A stretch of 64,000 nt of DNA from Halorussus halobius (lineage in GTDB: Archaea; Halobacteriota; Halobacteria; Halobacteriales; Haladaptataceae). Of the stretch, positions 41,087 through 50,227 are shown piece by piece; position 1 is the stretch's first letter, and the number at the start of each line of letters is the position of its first letter. The position numbers were made by a program, and so were the translations under genes. The DNA is taken from the NCBI RefSeq assembly GCF_004765805.1, contig NZ_ML219773.1, positions 682,001 through 746,000 on the forward strand, given 5' to 3'. The notes beneath the pieces were generated by a model, which was not told the DNA's origin, made no database searches, and saw only the letters and a program-made list of their open reading frames with translations.

Positions 41087-42940
41087 TCACAGCGACACGT
41101 CGTCGTACTTCAGGGTGTGGAACCCCGAGGGCTTGACCGGGACGTCGACGTCGTCGTACCAGTAGCGCTGGCCGCGCGGGTGGTAGTTCAGCAGGACGGG
41201 GACGTCCTCCCAGGCGGCCTCCTCCATCTCGACGTACGCCTCGTTGCGGGCCTGCTGGGCCTCCTCGGAGGGGCCGAGGTTGTCCTGGATGCGGTTCCAC
41301 GCGTCGAGCGCGCGCTGGGCCGCCTCGGTGCCCTCCCACTGGCTGAAGTTGCCCGAACTGGGGTAGGCGTACTGGAGCACGTCCGCCGGCGCGGGGTACT
41401 CCAGCCCGTTCCCGAGGCTGAACATGTCGAGGCTGCCGTTGATGGCCTGGTCGATTATCGTCCCGAACGGAGCGCTCTCGACCGAGAGCTCGATGTGGAC
41501 CGACGCGAACTTCGTCCGCAGGAGCTCGGCTATCTGGGAGTAGGCGTCGGGGTTGCGGTCGTTGTACACGGTCAGCGTGACCGAGGCGGGGTTCGAGTCG
41601 TCGTAGCCCGCCTCCTCCATCACCGACCGGGCCTCGTCGACGCGCGCCTCGTTGTACCCGTACGGGTAGTTCTCCTCGGCGTGGGCGTCGTAGGCCTCCT
41701 GTCCGCCGGGGTACACCGACGGCGGCGTGTAGTGGTACGCGGGCTCGCCCACGCCCTTGAACGCCTGCTCGACGAAGTTCTGCTGGTTGATGGCGTAGGC
41801 CATCGCGCGCCGGACGGGGCGGTCGACGCGCTGGCAGTTGAGGATGAAGTAGGCGATGTAGGCGTCGTCCCACGTCGAGTAGTTGACCGTCTCGCCGTTC
41901 GAGAGTTCGCCGTAGGTGCCGGCCTTCTGGCCCAGCGACCCCTCCTCCTCGATGGTGACCTTGTTCGGGTCGAACCGGGAGTTCGGCAGGGTGAACAGGT
42001 CGACGTTCCGATTTATCGCGCGCTGGTAGAGCGTGTCGGAGTTCTCGACGACCTGCATGTCGATGGCGTCGGGGCCCGGCTCGTCGCCGTGGTACTCGTC
42101 GAACGCGGTCAGCCGGACGCTCGACCCCGTGTTGACGTTGTCGATCTCGTAGGAGCCGGTGCCGACCGGCCGTTCGGCCGCGAACGTGGTGTACTCCATC
42201 TCGCCGTCGTACTCCTCGACGTCGCCGACGATTCCTTCCGGGATGGGCGACAGCGACCCGTAGGCGAACCAGAACAGCGCGTCGAAGAAGGGCTGTTCGA
42301 GCGTCACTTCGAGCGTGTAGTCGTCGACCGCCTCGACGCCGAGCGTACCGGGCTCGTACACCTCCTGGTCCTCGCCGTCGACCGTCTCGGTGGTGGTCTC
42401 GTGGGCGACGACGAACGGCTCGTCGAGGATGGAACCGCCCTCCTGGCTGTTCTCCGAGGCGGCCAGCCGCTCCCACGAGTAGACGACGTCGCCGGCGGTG
42501 AGCTCGGACCCGTCGTGGAACGTCACGCCCTGCTTCAGTTCGAGCGTGTAGGTCAGCCCGTCGTCGGAGACCTCGTAGCTGTCGACCAGATTCCCCTGCG
42601 GGTCGAGCCCGTCGTCCGGAAGCGTGAACAGCCGGTCGAACAGGTGGTTGGAGACGACCTGTGAGCCGTCGCCCTTGATCTGGACCGGGTCGAAGTTCGA
42701 CGCTTCGGGAATCGACAGCGACAGCGTCCCGGACGCGTCGCCCCCCTCGTCGGTTCCCTCGGTTTCGGTTTCGCTGGCTTCGGTCTCGCCGGTCTCGGTC
42801 TCGCCGGCCTCGGTAGTGTCGGTTTCGCCGTCGTCGTCCTGGCCGCCGGTACAGCCCGCGACGAGCGCGGTGGCTACGGTGCCAGTTGCAGTCAGAAATT
42901 CGCGACGCGACCCCGCCGAATCAGCAGCCCTGTTGGGCAT
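41087..42940 (-). CDS. Tat lipoprotein, family 5 (peptide-type) substrate-binding protein
   Basis: The 617-residue protein has a Tat/lipobox start, SRREFLTATGTVATALVAGC, so it is exported folded and lipid-anchored at that cysteine. A 40-residue Glu/Thr/Gly-rich tether follows, then a family 5 binding protein beginning GTLSLSIPEASNFDPVQIKG. Landmarks are LELKQGVTFHDGSELTAGDV and VRRAMAYAINQQNFVEQAFK. It delivers peptides or similar solutes to the two permeases downstream. CTATTAAG on the minus strand near 42970 gives a leaderless start at 42940. Confidence 0.88.
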   Translation of the reverse strand: MPNRAADSAGSRREFLTATGTVATALVAGCTGGQDDDGETDTTEAGETETGETEASETETEGTDEGGDASGTLSLSIPEASNFDPVQIKGDGSQVVSNHLFDRLFTLPDDGLDPQGNLVDSYEVSDDGLTYTLELKQGVTFHDGSELTAGDVVYSWERLAASENSQEGGSILDEPFVVAHETTTETVDGEDQEVYEPGTLGVEAVDDYTLEVTLEQPFFDALFWFAYGSLSPIPEGIVGDVEEYDGEMEYTTFAAERPVGTGSYEIDNVNTGSSVRLTAFDEYHGDEPGPDAIDMQVVENSDTLYQRAINRNVDLFTLPNSRFDPNKVTIEEEGSLGQKAGTYGELSNGETVNYSTWDDAYIAYFILNCQRVDRPVRRAMAYAINQQNFVEQAFKGVGEPAYHYTPPSVYPGGQEAYDAHAEENYPYGYNEARVDEARSVMEEAGYDDSNPASVTLTVYNDRNPDAYSQIAELLRTKFASVHIELSVESAPFGTIIDQAINGSLDMFSLGNGLEYPAPADVLQYAYPSSGNFSQWEGTEAAQRALDAWNRIQDNLGPSEEAQQARNEAYVEMEEAAWEDVPVLLNYHPRGQRYWYDDVDVPVKPSGFHTLKYDDVSL

Positions 42941-43203
42941 GTAGGGACGTATTTGCTTTCGTGTCTTAATAGGTCCGGATTGAGCAATACGCCATGGTAC
43001 CACCGACTTTAACAGCCGTAGTCTGAGATTTATGGACGGATATAGAGTGCTATAGCGAACGGGGGAGCCGCCGGACGGCGGCCCGGTCGGGAGCGGTTCG
43101 GGGCTACCGGCCACCCGAGGACCCGGGCCGCGAGTCGTCTGGTACTGCCCGCCTGGACGGGATTCGCCAATCGTTAAGAGTCGCGCGCTCCTCGCCTCCG
43201 ATA

Positions 43204-44886
43204 ATGTTCGACGCCGACGACCTCGACGAGATACGTTCGGCCCGCGAGGAGTGGGACGAAGAGACGGTCGGCCCCACGGTCGAGCGGTTCGGCGAGCGCA
43301 AGGAGGAGTTCCGGACCGACACGGGCGGCCAGACGGTCGACCGGCTGTACACGCCCGAGGACGTCGCCGACCTCGACTACGACGAGGACCTCGGCTTTCC
43401 CGGCGAGGAGCCGTACACCCGAGGGCCGTACTCCACGATGCATCGCGGGCGGCTCTGGACCATGCGCCAGTACGCCGGGTTCGGCACGCCCGAGGAGACC
43501 AACGAGCGGTTCCACTACCTCATCGACAACGGCTCGTCGGGCCTCTCGATGGCGTTCGACCTGCCGACCCAGATGGGCTACGACTCGGACGCCGACATGG
43601 CGGCCGGCGAGGTCGGCAAGTCCGGGGTCGCCATCGACTCGCTGGCCGACATGGAGACCGTCTTCGACGGGATTCCGCTCGACGAGGTGAGCACGTCGAT
43701 GACCATCAACGCGCCCGCGTCGGTGCTGCTGGCGATGTACATCGCGGTGGGCGACAAGCAGGGCGTCGACCGCGAGGAGTTGCGGGGCACCATCCAGAAC
43801 GACCTCCTGAAGGAGTACGTCGCGCGCAACACCTACATCTACCCGCCCGAGCCCTCGATGCGCATCATCACCGACATCTTCGAGTTCTGCGCCGACCAGA
43901 CCCCGAAGTTCAACACCATCTCCATCTCGGGCTACCACGTCCGGGAGGCCGGCGCGACCGCGGCCCAGGAACTCGCCTTCACCCTCGGCAACGGCATCGA
44001 GTACGTCGAGGCCGCGACCGACGCGGGACTGGACGTCGACGAGTTCGCGCCCCAGCTCTCGTTTTTCTTCAACGCGCACAACAACATCCTCGAAGAGGTC
44101 GCGAAGTTCCGCGCGGCCCGCCGGATGTGGGCGACGATCATGGACGAGCGGTTCGACGCCGAGAATCCCAAGTCCAAGCAGCTCAAGTTCCACACCCAGA
44201 CCGCCGGGTCGACCCTGACCGCCCAGCAGGTCGACAACAACATCGTCCGCGTGGCGTACCAGGCGCTCGCGGCGGTGCTGGGCGGCACCCAGAGCCTCCA
44301 CACCAACGGGAAAGACGAGGCGCTGGCGCTGCCGACCGAGGAGAGCGTCCGGACCGCCCTGCGGACCCAGCAGATTCTGGCCCACGAGTCGGGCGCGGCC
44401 GACACCATCGACCCGCTGGCCGGGAGCTACTACGTCGAGAGCCTGACCGACGACGTCGAGGACGAAGCGTTCGACATCCTCGACACCGTCGACGAGAAGG
44501 GCGGGATGCTCCGGGCCATCGAGGACCAGTGGGTCCAGCGCCAGATTCAGGACGTCGCCTACGAGCGCCAGCGCGAGGTCGAGGAGGGCGAGCGCGTCAT
44601 CGTCGGCGTCAACGAGTTCGAGGTCGACGAGGAGCCCGAGGTCGACATCCAGGAGGTCACCGAGGAGGACGAGCGCCGCCAGATAGACCGGCTCGACTCG
44701 GTGAAAGACGACCGCGACGACGAGGCAGTCGAGGCCGCGCTCGCCGCACTCCGCGAGGCCGCCGAGGGCGAGGAGAACGTGATGCCGTACATCGTCGACG
44801 CCGTGAAGGCCTACGCGACCGTGGGCGAAATCTGTGGCGTGCTGCGCGAGACGTTCGGCGAGTACCAGCCCGGCGCGGCGGTGTAG
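43204..44886 (+). CDS. mcmA1: Methylmalonyl-CoA mutase, large (catalytic) subunit
   Basis: The 560-residue subunit holds the substrate-binding barrel that converts methylmalonyl-CoA to succinyl-CoA. Motifs include [59 protein letters not shown] and [15 protein letters not shown]. The cobalamin-binding domain is absent, as in archaea where it is a separate small gene; that gene is not in this window. CGTTAAGAG about 28 bp upstream fits the ATG at 43204. The methylmalonyl-CoA epimerase gene lies 1.7 kb downstream. Together they channel propionyl-CoA to the TCA cycle. Confidence 0.92.
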   Translation: MFDADDLDEIRSAREEWDEETVGPTVERFGERKEEFRTDTGGQTVDRLYTPEDVADLDYDEDLGFPGEEPYTRGPYSTMHRGRLWTMRQYAGFGTPEETNERFHYLIDNGSSGLSMAFDLPTQMGYDSDADMAAGEVGKSGVAIDSLADMETVFDGIPLDEVSTSMTINAPASVLLAMYIAVGDKQGVDREELRGTIQNDLLKEYVARNTYIYPPEPSMRIITDIFEFCADQTPKFNTISISGYHVREAGATAAQELAFTLGNGIEYVEAATDAGLDVDEFAPQLSFFFNAHNNILEEVAKFRAARRMWATIMDERFDAENPKSKQLKFHTQTAGSTLTAQQVDNNIVRVAYQALAAVLGGTQSLHTNGKDEALALPTEESVRTALRTQQILAHESGAADTIDPLAGSYYVESLTDDVEDEAFDILDTVDEKGGMLRAIEDQWVQRQIQDVAYERQREVEEGERVIVGVNEFEVDEEPEVDIQEVTEEDERRQIDRLDSVKDDRDDEAVEAALAALREAAEGEENVMPYIVDAVKAYATVGEICGVLRETFGEYQPGAAV

Positions 44887-44965
44887 ACCGGCGAATCGTC
44901 GGACATTTTCCCGCTCGGGCACTCCGGGAGAAGCTTTATTTTACTCCCTTCAAATCATGGAATTG

Positions 44966-44973
44966 GAGGTGAG
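44966..44973 (+). promoter_or_regulatory. Near-perfect Shine-Dalgarno sequence before a 16-codon ORF
   Basis: GGAGGTGA matches the archaeal 16S 3' end over eight bases and lies three bases before ATG 44977. A TATA-like CTTTATTTTA (44931-44940) is placed to give a leader of about 12 nt. Most genes here are leaderless, so this is exceptional. Confidence 0.65.
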
Positions 44974-44976
44974 AAA

Positions 44977-45027
44977 ATGTTCACGATCATCCCGCTGCAC
45001 TACTGCGACGCGGACCCGCGCTGTTAG
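44977..45027 (+). CDS. Short ORF (16 aa) behind a strong ribosome-binding site
   Basis: The frame encodes MFTIIPLHYCDADPRC and stops at TAG 45025-45027. It begins hydrophobic and ends with two cysteines, four residues apart, and no family is recognised. The Shine-Dalgarno sequence and a TATA-like box support expression. A different-frame ATG at 44957 gives a 64-residue Arg/Ser-rich ORF that looks non-coding. It could be a leader peptide, a secreted or modified small peptide, or a regulatory uORF. The region after it (45028-45337) contains an AT-rich patch and a tRNA-like fragment but no gene I can support. Confidence 0.45.
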   Translation: MFTIIPLHYCDADPRC

Positions 45028-45261
45028 ACCGTCGAGCGGTCGACGCTCCGGACCGAGAAGCGTAGTTCGTTCACCTGCGAACCCATATTATACTGCTCAC
45101 TTCCCAGAAATTATTCTCCCGTTCGTTATCCCACGGATATTCCGGGGATGACAAAGATGAGCCGACTCCCGTTCGATTACATGTGTCCACCCCACTACGT
45201 GACCTGTCGAGGTCGCTTCGACGCCGCATCGCTCGCGAATCGCCCGACGGCCTTCGGCGGA

Positions 45262-45315
45262 ACGACCGCATCGGCCGCGCTTTACACGAGGCCGCAGGTT
45301 CGATTCCCACCGTTT
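45262..45315 (+). pseudogene. Decayed tRNA-like fragment (Val-TAC-like anticodon and T arm)
   Basis: TTTACAC, an anticodon-loop-like string with TAC, is followed by GAGGCCGCAGGTTCGATTCC, a T-arm-like string. Only three of five T-stem pairs form and no D arm is seen. It could be a tRNA remnant left by integration and excision, or chance. Confidence 0.3.
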
Positions 45316-45337
45316 CCTGTGCGCCGAACGGACGACC

Positions 45338-46459
45338 TTACAGCCGCGCGACCAACTCGTCCACGTCGGCTTCGGTGTTGAAGACGTGGACCGACGCGCG
45401 GACCGCGTTCTCCGGGAACGGGAGCGACCGGATGCGGATGCCGTCCTCGGCCAGTTCCTCGACGAACGCCTCCGGGTCGGGGTCCTCGACCGCGAACGTG
45501 ACGAGCCCGGACTCGTACTCGCGGGGGCTCAGCAGGCGGGCGGTCTCGGCGTCCGCGATGCCCGCCTTGAGTCGGTCGGTCAGCGCCTCGACGCGCGACT
45601 GAATGGCGTCGTAGCCCACGTCCTCGACGGTCCGGATGGCTTCGGCGAGGCCGGCGTACGGCGCGGGCGAGACGGTGCCGACTTCGAGCCGGTGTGCGCC
45701 GGGGTGGAAGGCGTACTCCTCGGCGTTGGGGTCCTCGACGCTCCGGTAGCCGACGTGGGCCGGGTCGAGGTGGGTCTCCGCGCCCGGCGCGACGTGGACG
45801 AAGCCGGCACCGAAGGGGCCCAGCAGCCACTTGTGGCCCGCCGCCGCCACGAAGTCCGCGCCCCACTCGCGCACGTCGACCGGCATCTGGCCCGGCGACT
45901 GCACGGCGTCGACCAGCACGAGCGCGCCGGCGTCGTGGGCCATCTCCACGACCGCTTCGACCGGCAGGCGAGTGCCGTGACTCCACGTCAGCGAACTCAG
46001 ACAGACCAGCTTCGCGTCCCGGACCGCGTCGGCCATCGCGTCGCGGTCGATGCGGCCGTCCTCGCTGTCGATTACCTCGACCTCGACGCCGCGGCGACGC
46101 AGGTGCTTCCACGGCAGGATGCCCGCCGAGTGTTCGAGGTCGGTCCGGACCACGGTGTCGCCCGCCTCCCAGTCGAGCGCGGCCGCGACGCGGTTGATGC
46201 CGTCGGTCGTGCTCTGGGTCAGCGCGACCGCCGACTCGTCCGCGCCGAGGTGGTCGGCGACGACCGCGCGCGTCTCGTCGAACACGTCGAACGCGCAGGG
46301 ATACATCCCCTCCTCGGCGGGCGACTCGTACTCGTGGCGCTCGACGCACGACTCGATGGCGTCGACGACGCGGGTGGGACTCGGCCCCGACGCGCCGGTG
46401 TTGAGATACGTCGTGTCGTCGAGCGCCGGCATGTCGGCTCGGAGGTCGGTCGGGTTCAC
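45338..46459 (-). CDS. Class V aminotransferase (cysteine desulfurase/isopenicillin epimerase-like)
   Basis: The 373-residue PLP enzyme starts at GTG 46459, giving (M)NPTDLRADMPALDDTTYLNT, the normal N-terminus of this haloarchaeal family. TTTATC near 46487 on the minus strand makes that start leaderless; an ATG at 46432 is a shorter option. It shows NTGASGPSPTRVVDAIESCV, TDLEHSAGILPWKHL, the Schiff-base lysine in FVAAAGHKWLLGPFGAGF and a C-terminal ENAVRASVHVFNTEADVD. The catalytic cysteine loop of SufS is absent, so it is not a desulfurase. It separates mcmA1 from the epimerase gene and is divergent to the latter. Confidence 0.83.
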   Translation of the reverse strand: MNPTDLRADMPALDDTTYLNTGASGPSPTRVVDAIESCVERHEYESPAEEGMYPCAFDVFDETRAVVADHLGADESAVALTQSTTDGINRVAAALDWEAGDTVVRTDLEHSAGILPWKHLRRRGVEVEVIDSEDGRIDRDAMADAVRDAKLVCLSSLTWSHGTRLPVEAVVEMAHDAGALVLVDAVQSPGQMPVDVREWGADFVAAAGHKWLLGPFGAGFVHVAPGAETHLDPAHVGYRSVEDPNAEEYAFHPGAHRLEVGTVSPAPYAGLAEAIRTVEDVGYDAIQSRVEALTDRLKAGIADAETARLLSPREYESGLVTFAVEDPDPEAFVEELAEDGIRIRSLPFPENAVRASVHVFNTEADVDELVARL

Positions 46460-46573
46460 GTCGGGAGATACGGTTATAAGCGTGATAAAGTCTGTCGAAG
46501 CGGCAGCGGTGCCGTCCGTCGCGCGCCCGGCGCGCACCGCCGAAATTATACTCGCCGGCCGACACCCTCACGT

Positions 46574-46957
46574 ATGCACATCGACCACGTCGGAGTTGCG
46601 ACCGAGGACGCGACCGCCCTCGCGGACCTGTACGCCGACCTGTTCGGCGCGCCCGTGGCCCACGAGGAGGCGTTCGACGGCCTGAACGTCGTCTTCCTCG
46701 ACTTCGGCGGCAGCTACTTCGAGTTGCTCGAACCCATCGAAGACGGCACCGTCTCGCGCTACCTCGACCGAAACGGGCCGGGCATCCACCACGTCGCGCT
46801 CGCGACCGACGACGTCGAGGCGGCGCTCGACGACGCCCGCGACCGCGGCGTCGAACGCATCGACGACGAGCCACGGCCGGGCGCGTGGGGCCACGACGTC
46901 GCCTTCCTCCACCCGAAGTCGACCGGCGGCGTGCTGATAGAGTTCGTGGAACACTGA
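46574..46957 (+). CDS. mce: Methylmalonyl-CoA epimerase
   Basis: The 127-residue glyoxalase-fold enzyme interconverts S- and R-methylmalonyl-CoA for the mutase. Metal ligands can be seen in MHIDHVGVATED, GIHHVALATDDVEAAL and VLIEFVEH. The catalytic glutamate region is FGGSYFELLEP. AAATTATACTC about 27 bp upstream of the ATG at 46574 indicates a leaderless start. Its proximity to mcmA1 supports a propionyl-CoA pathway role. Length is normal for archaeal Mce. Confidence 0.9.
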   Translation: MHIDHVGVATEDATALADLYADLFGAPVAHEEAFDGLNVVFLDFGGSYFELLEPIEDGTVSRYLDRNGPGIHHVALATDDVEAALDDARDRGVERIDDEPRPGAWGHDVAFLHPKSTGGVLIEFVEH

Positions 46958-46972
46958 CCGCGGTCCGCCGGG

Positions 46973-47593
46973 CTACTCGCGGGACCCGGCCCCGGCGTCC
47001 GGAGTCCACGTCTCGGCCCGGCGCTCGGCCGCGGGCAACAGTCGCTCTGGCGGGTCGGCGAACCACGCCGCGCCGTGGAGTTCGCCGGGCTGAATCGCGA
47101 TGGAGCCACCCTCGTAGGTCGCGTCGAAGAAGGCGTACAGCAGGTGGACGGCGTCGGCCGACGCGTCCCCGACCCCCTCGTCCGGGACGGCCGTGACCCG
47201 CCGGAGCAAGAACGGTTCGCCAACCGAACAGTCGACGCCGGTCTCCTCGCGGACCTCCCGACGGGCGGCCGCCGCGAAGGTCTCGTCGTCCTCGCGCCCC
47301 CCGCCGGGAAGACTCCACCCCTCGTCCGCACGATTCCGTATCATGAGCGCGCGTCGCGCGTCCGGGTTCGCCTCCGCGGGCATCGTCTCGGTCAGCGGCG
47401 GGGCGTCCGCCGGTTCCCGAACTACCCACGCGTACGCGCCGCCGAGGTAGCCGTCGCGGGCCGAGTCGGCGAACCCCTCGAACTCCTCGTCCGACCCTAC
47501 CCACGTCTGTTCCTCGACCGGGACGTCGCCGTGCTCGGCGAGCAGGCGGTCCAGCCGGCGCTCGACCTCCCGCTCGTTGATGTCCGGGGCCAC
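46973..47593 (-). CDS. Nudix hydrolase
   Basis: The 206-residue protein has an intact Nudix box, GGGREDDETFAAAARREVRE followed by ETGVDC, which binds metal and hydrolyses nucleoside diphosphate derivatives. An N-terminal helical region (about 1-70; INEREVERRLDRLLAEHGDV) precedes the domain, as in other haloarchaeal members. The start is GTG 47593, since CTTATCC centred near 47622 lies about 28 bp upstream; a longer frame to 47647 would cross the promoter. The substrate is unknown. It converges with mce. Confidence 0.83.
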   Translation of the reverse strand: MAPDINEREVERRLDRLLAEHGDVPVEEQTWVGSDEEFEGFADSARDGYLGGAYAWVVREPADAPPLTETMPAEANPDARRALMIRNRADEGWSLPGGGREDDETFAAAARREVREETGVDCSVGEPFLLRRVTAVPDEGVGDASADAVHLLYAFFDATYEGGSIAIQPGELHGAAWFADPPERLLPAAERRAETWTPDAGAGSRE

Positions 47594-47657
47594 GAGCGCA
47601 GACGTGACACTCGGTTGGGATAAGATTGTCGAACGAGGTCGCCGCACGCGAAGCCGA

Positions 47658-48302
47658 TTACTCCGGCGCGGGACCGAAGCTCTCGGTCTTGGCGTCGCCG
47701 GCGTCGACCCCCGCCGCGTCGAGCGCCGCGGTCGCCCGGTCGAGGAAGTCCGCGAACCCGTAGACGAACAGTTGCCCCTGCGCGTCCGCGAGGACCTCCA
47801 GCACGTTCTCGTCGCTCACGTCGTCGGTGATCGCGACCGTCGCGCCGGCGTCCGCGAGCGCGGTCAACCGTTCCTCGTGGATGGGCGCGTCGTCCTCGTA
47901 GACGACCGTGGCCGATGCGTTCTCGTCTAGGGCGCGCTCGCCGATGCCGACCGCGGGGCCGACGCCCGGTCCGCCCGCGAGCACGACGACGCCGTCCTCG
48001 CCCTCGTAGTAGGCGTCGCCGAAGGGGCCGGCGACCGCGACGGTGTCGCCCGATTCGAGGTCGGCGAGGTAGGGACTGAGCGACCCCTCGGGGTCGACCT
48101 CGACCGTGACCTCGAACGTCTCCTCTGCATCGGGCGACGAGAGTGTGTAGTGGCGCGTGACCTGCTCGCCCCCGACCGTCGCGCCGACCTGCACGAACTG
48201 TCCGGGCCGGGCCTCGAAGGTCGCCGGGGCCTCCAGCACGAGCGCGACCGCGTCCGGGCCGACCGACTCGACCGCTCGAACCGCGACTTCGGTTCCGTCC
48301 AT
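47658..48302 (-). CDS. Flavin-dependent NAD(P)H reductase domain protein (FNR family)
   Basis: The 214-residue protein has a ferredoxin reductase-type fold. The FAD site is VTRHYTLSSPDAEETFEVTV, with the RxYS/TLS motif. The NAD(P)-binding lobe has VVVLAGGPGVGPAVGIGERA and ends QLFVYGFADFLDRATAAL. It lacks any ferredoxin domain, so it could pass electrons between NAD(P)H and ferredoxin or flavin. It is divergent from korA, with a 164-bp space between, so it may serve ferredoxin oxidation made by KorAB. The ATG at 48302 gives the conserved start. Confidence 0.8.
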   Translation of the reverse strand: MDGTEVAVRAVESVGPDAVALVLEAPATFEARPGQFVQVGATVGGEQVTRHYTLSSPDAEETFEVTVEVDPEGSLSPYLADLESGDTVAVAGPFGDAYYEGEDGVVVLAGGPGVGPAVGIGERALDENASATVVYEDDAPIHEERLTALADAGATVAITDDVSDENVLEVLADAQGQLFVYGFADFLDRATAALDAAGVDAGDAKTESFGPAPE

Positions 48303-48466
48303 GCCCGTCAGTTGGCCCGGAGCGACCAAAGACTCTGCGACTGCGACACCGCGCGGTCGGACTCGCCCGGCCCATCTCGTCGCCCGACCTCCGGTTCCGG
48401 AACGGCTCGCCGCGAAGGCCGCTTCAGAAGGCTTTTGATTTGGCACGGGCTACCTCCCGCCTAGGA

Positions 48467-50227
48467 ATGCCAGACGACCTGAACTGGGCCATCGGCGGCG
48501 AGGCCGGCGATGGCATCGACTCGACGGGAAAGATATTCGCGCAGGCGCTTTCCCGGGCCGGACGACACGTCTTCACCTCCAAGGACTTCGCGTCCCGAAT
48601 CCGAGGTGGATACACGGCGTACAAGATACGGAGTTCGGTCGACCGCGTCGAGAGCGTGGTCGACCGCCTCGACATCCTCGTGGCGCTGACCGAGCGCACC
48701 ATCCACGAGAACGAGGACGAACTCCACGACGGAAGCGTCATCATCTACGACGGCGAGCGGACCGAGATGGAGGACGTCGAGATTCCCGAGGGAATGATCG
48801 GGCTGTCGGTGCCGCTCCAGCGCCTCGCCGAGGAGGCCGGCGGTGCCATCATGCAGAACATCGTCGCGCTGGGCGCGGCCTGCGAGGTGACGAACTTCCC
48901 CATCGAGAACCTCGACTCGGCCCTGGAGAAGAAGTTCGGCGACAAGGGCGAGTCCATCGTCGAGAACAACAAGACGGCCGCCCGGAAGGGCCAGGAGTTC
49001 GTGGCCGAGGAGTACGACCACGAATTCGAGTACGACATCGCCACCACCGACAACGACTACGTCCTGCTCAACGGCGACCAGGCCATCGGCATGGGCGCAA
49101 TCGCGGCCGGCTGTCGGTTCTACGCCGGCTACCCCATCACCCCGGCGACCGACGTGATGGAGTACCTCACCGGCCGCATCGAGCAGTACGGCGGCGAGGT
49201 CGTCCAGGCCGAGGACGAGCTGTCGGCCATCAACATGGCGCTGGGCGCGGCCCGCGCGGGAGCCCGGGCGATGACCGCGACCTCCGGTCCGGGCATCGAC
49301 CTGATGACCGAGACGTTCGGGCTGGTCGCGACCAGCGAGACGCCGCTGGTCATCGCCGACGTGATGCGGTCGGGGCCCTCGACCGGGATGCCGACCAAGC
49401 AAGAACAGGGCGACCTCAACATGACCCTCTACGGCGGGCACGGCGAGGTGCCCCGGTTCGTGGTCGCCCCGACCAACGTCGCGGAGTGTTTCCACAAGAC
49501 CGTCGAAGCGTTCAACCTGGCCGAGAAGTACCAGATTCCGGTGTTCCTGCTCGCTGACCTCGCGATGGCGGTGACCGAGCAGACGTTCGAGCCCGACGAG
49601 TTCGACATGGACGCCGTCGAGATCGACCGGGGCAAGATAGTCGACGACGACGAGGTCGAGGCCTGGACCGACGAGAAAGACCGGTTCCAGCCCCACTTCC
49701 CGACCGCCGACGGCGTGAGCCCCCGGGCGCTGCCCGGCACGACGAACGCCGCGCACATGTCGACCGGCCTCGAACACAACTCGCTGGGTCGCCGGACCGA
49801 GGACACCGACGTCCGGGTCGAGCAGGTCGACAAGCGCAACCGCAAGGTCGAGACCGCCCGCGAGAACGAGGGCTTCGACGTCCGGGAGTTCGGCGACCCC
49901 GACGCGGACAACCTCGTCATCTCGTGGGGGTCGAACGAGGGCGCGATGCGCGAGGCGCTCGACTACCTCGACGAGGAGGGCGTCGACGTGCGATTCCTCT
50001 CGGTGCCGTACATCTTCCCGCGACCCGACCTCACCGAGGACATCGAGGCGGCCGACGAGGTCGTGGTCGTCGAGTGCAACGAGACCGGGCAGTTCGCCGA
50101 CCTGCTCGAACACGACGCGCTCGAACGGCTCAAGCGCGTGAACAAGTACAACGGCGTGCGGTTCAAGGCCGACGAACTGGCGGCCGACATCCAGGAGAAA
50201 CTCGCCGCCGAGGAGGTTACAGCATGA
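48467..50227 (+). CDS. korA: 2-oxoglutarate (2-oxoacid):ferredoxin oxidoreductase, alpha subunit (fused gamma-alpha)
   Basis: The 586-residue subunit is a paralogue of PorA. The gamma domain opens NWAIGGEAGDGIDSTGKIFA and includes SRIRGGYTAYKIR. The alpha domain starts near residue 205 with GCRFYAGYPITPATDVMEYL and carries VMRSGPSTGMPTKQEQGDLN. The YPITPATD form and shorter length fit the 2-oxoglutarate enzyme of haloarchaea, which replaces the dehydrogenase complex in the TCA cycle. CTTTTGATT near 48437 supports a leaderless ATG at 48467. The stop overlaps korB by four bases. Confidence 0.87.
   Translation: MPDDLNWAIGGEAGDGIDSTGKIFAQALSRAGRHVFTSKDFASRIRGGYTAYKIRSSVDRVESVVDRLDILVALTERTIHENEDELHDGSVIIYDGERTEMEDVEIPEGMIGLSVPLQRLAEEAGGAIMQNIVALGAACEVTNFPIENLDSALEKKFGDKGESIVENNKTAARKGQEFVAEEYDHEFEYDIATTDNDYVLLNGDQAIGMGAIAAGCRFYAGYPITPATDVMEYLTGRIEQYGGEVVQAEDELSAINMALGAARAGARAMTATSGPGIDLMTETFGLVATSETPLVIADVMRSGPSTGMPTKQEQGDLNMTLYGGHGEVPRFVVAPTNVAECFHKTVEAFNLAEKYQIPVFLLADLAMAVTEQTFEPDEFDMDAVEIDRGKIVDDDEVEAWTDEKDRFQPHFPTADGVSPRALPGTTNAAHMSTGLEHNSLGRRTEDTDVRVEQVDKRNRKVETARENEGFDVREFGDPDADNLVISWGSNEGAMREALDYLDEEGVDVRFLSVPYIFPRPDLTEDIEAADEVVVVECNETGQFADLLEHDALERLKRVNKYNGVRFKADELAADIQEKLAAEEVTA

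Noticed and set aside
44957-45151. 64-codon ORF overlapping the 16-aa ORF
   Set aside because: Arg/Ser-rich, no ribosome-binding site, and it contradicts the strongly placed Shine-Dalgarno sequence.
45071-45310. Minus-strand ORF beginning GIEPAA
   Set aside because: Typical spurious translation of a tRNA-like sequence; no promoter or similarity.
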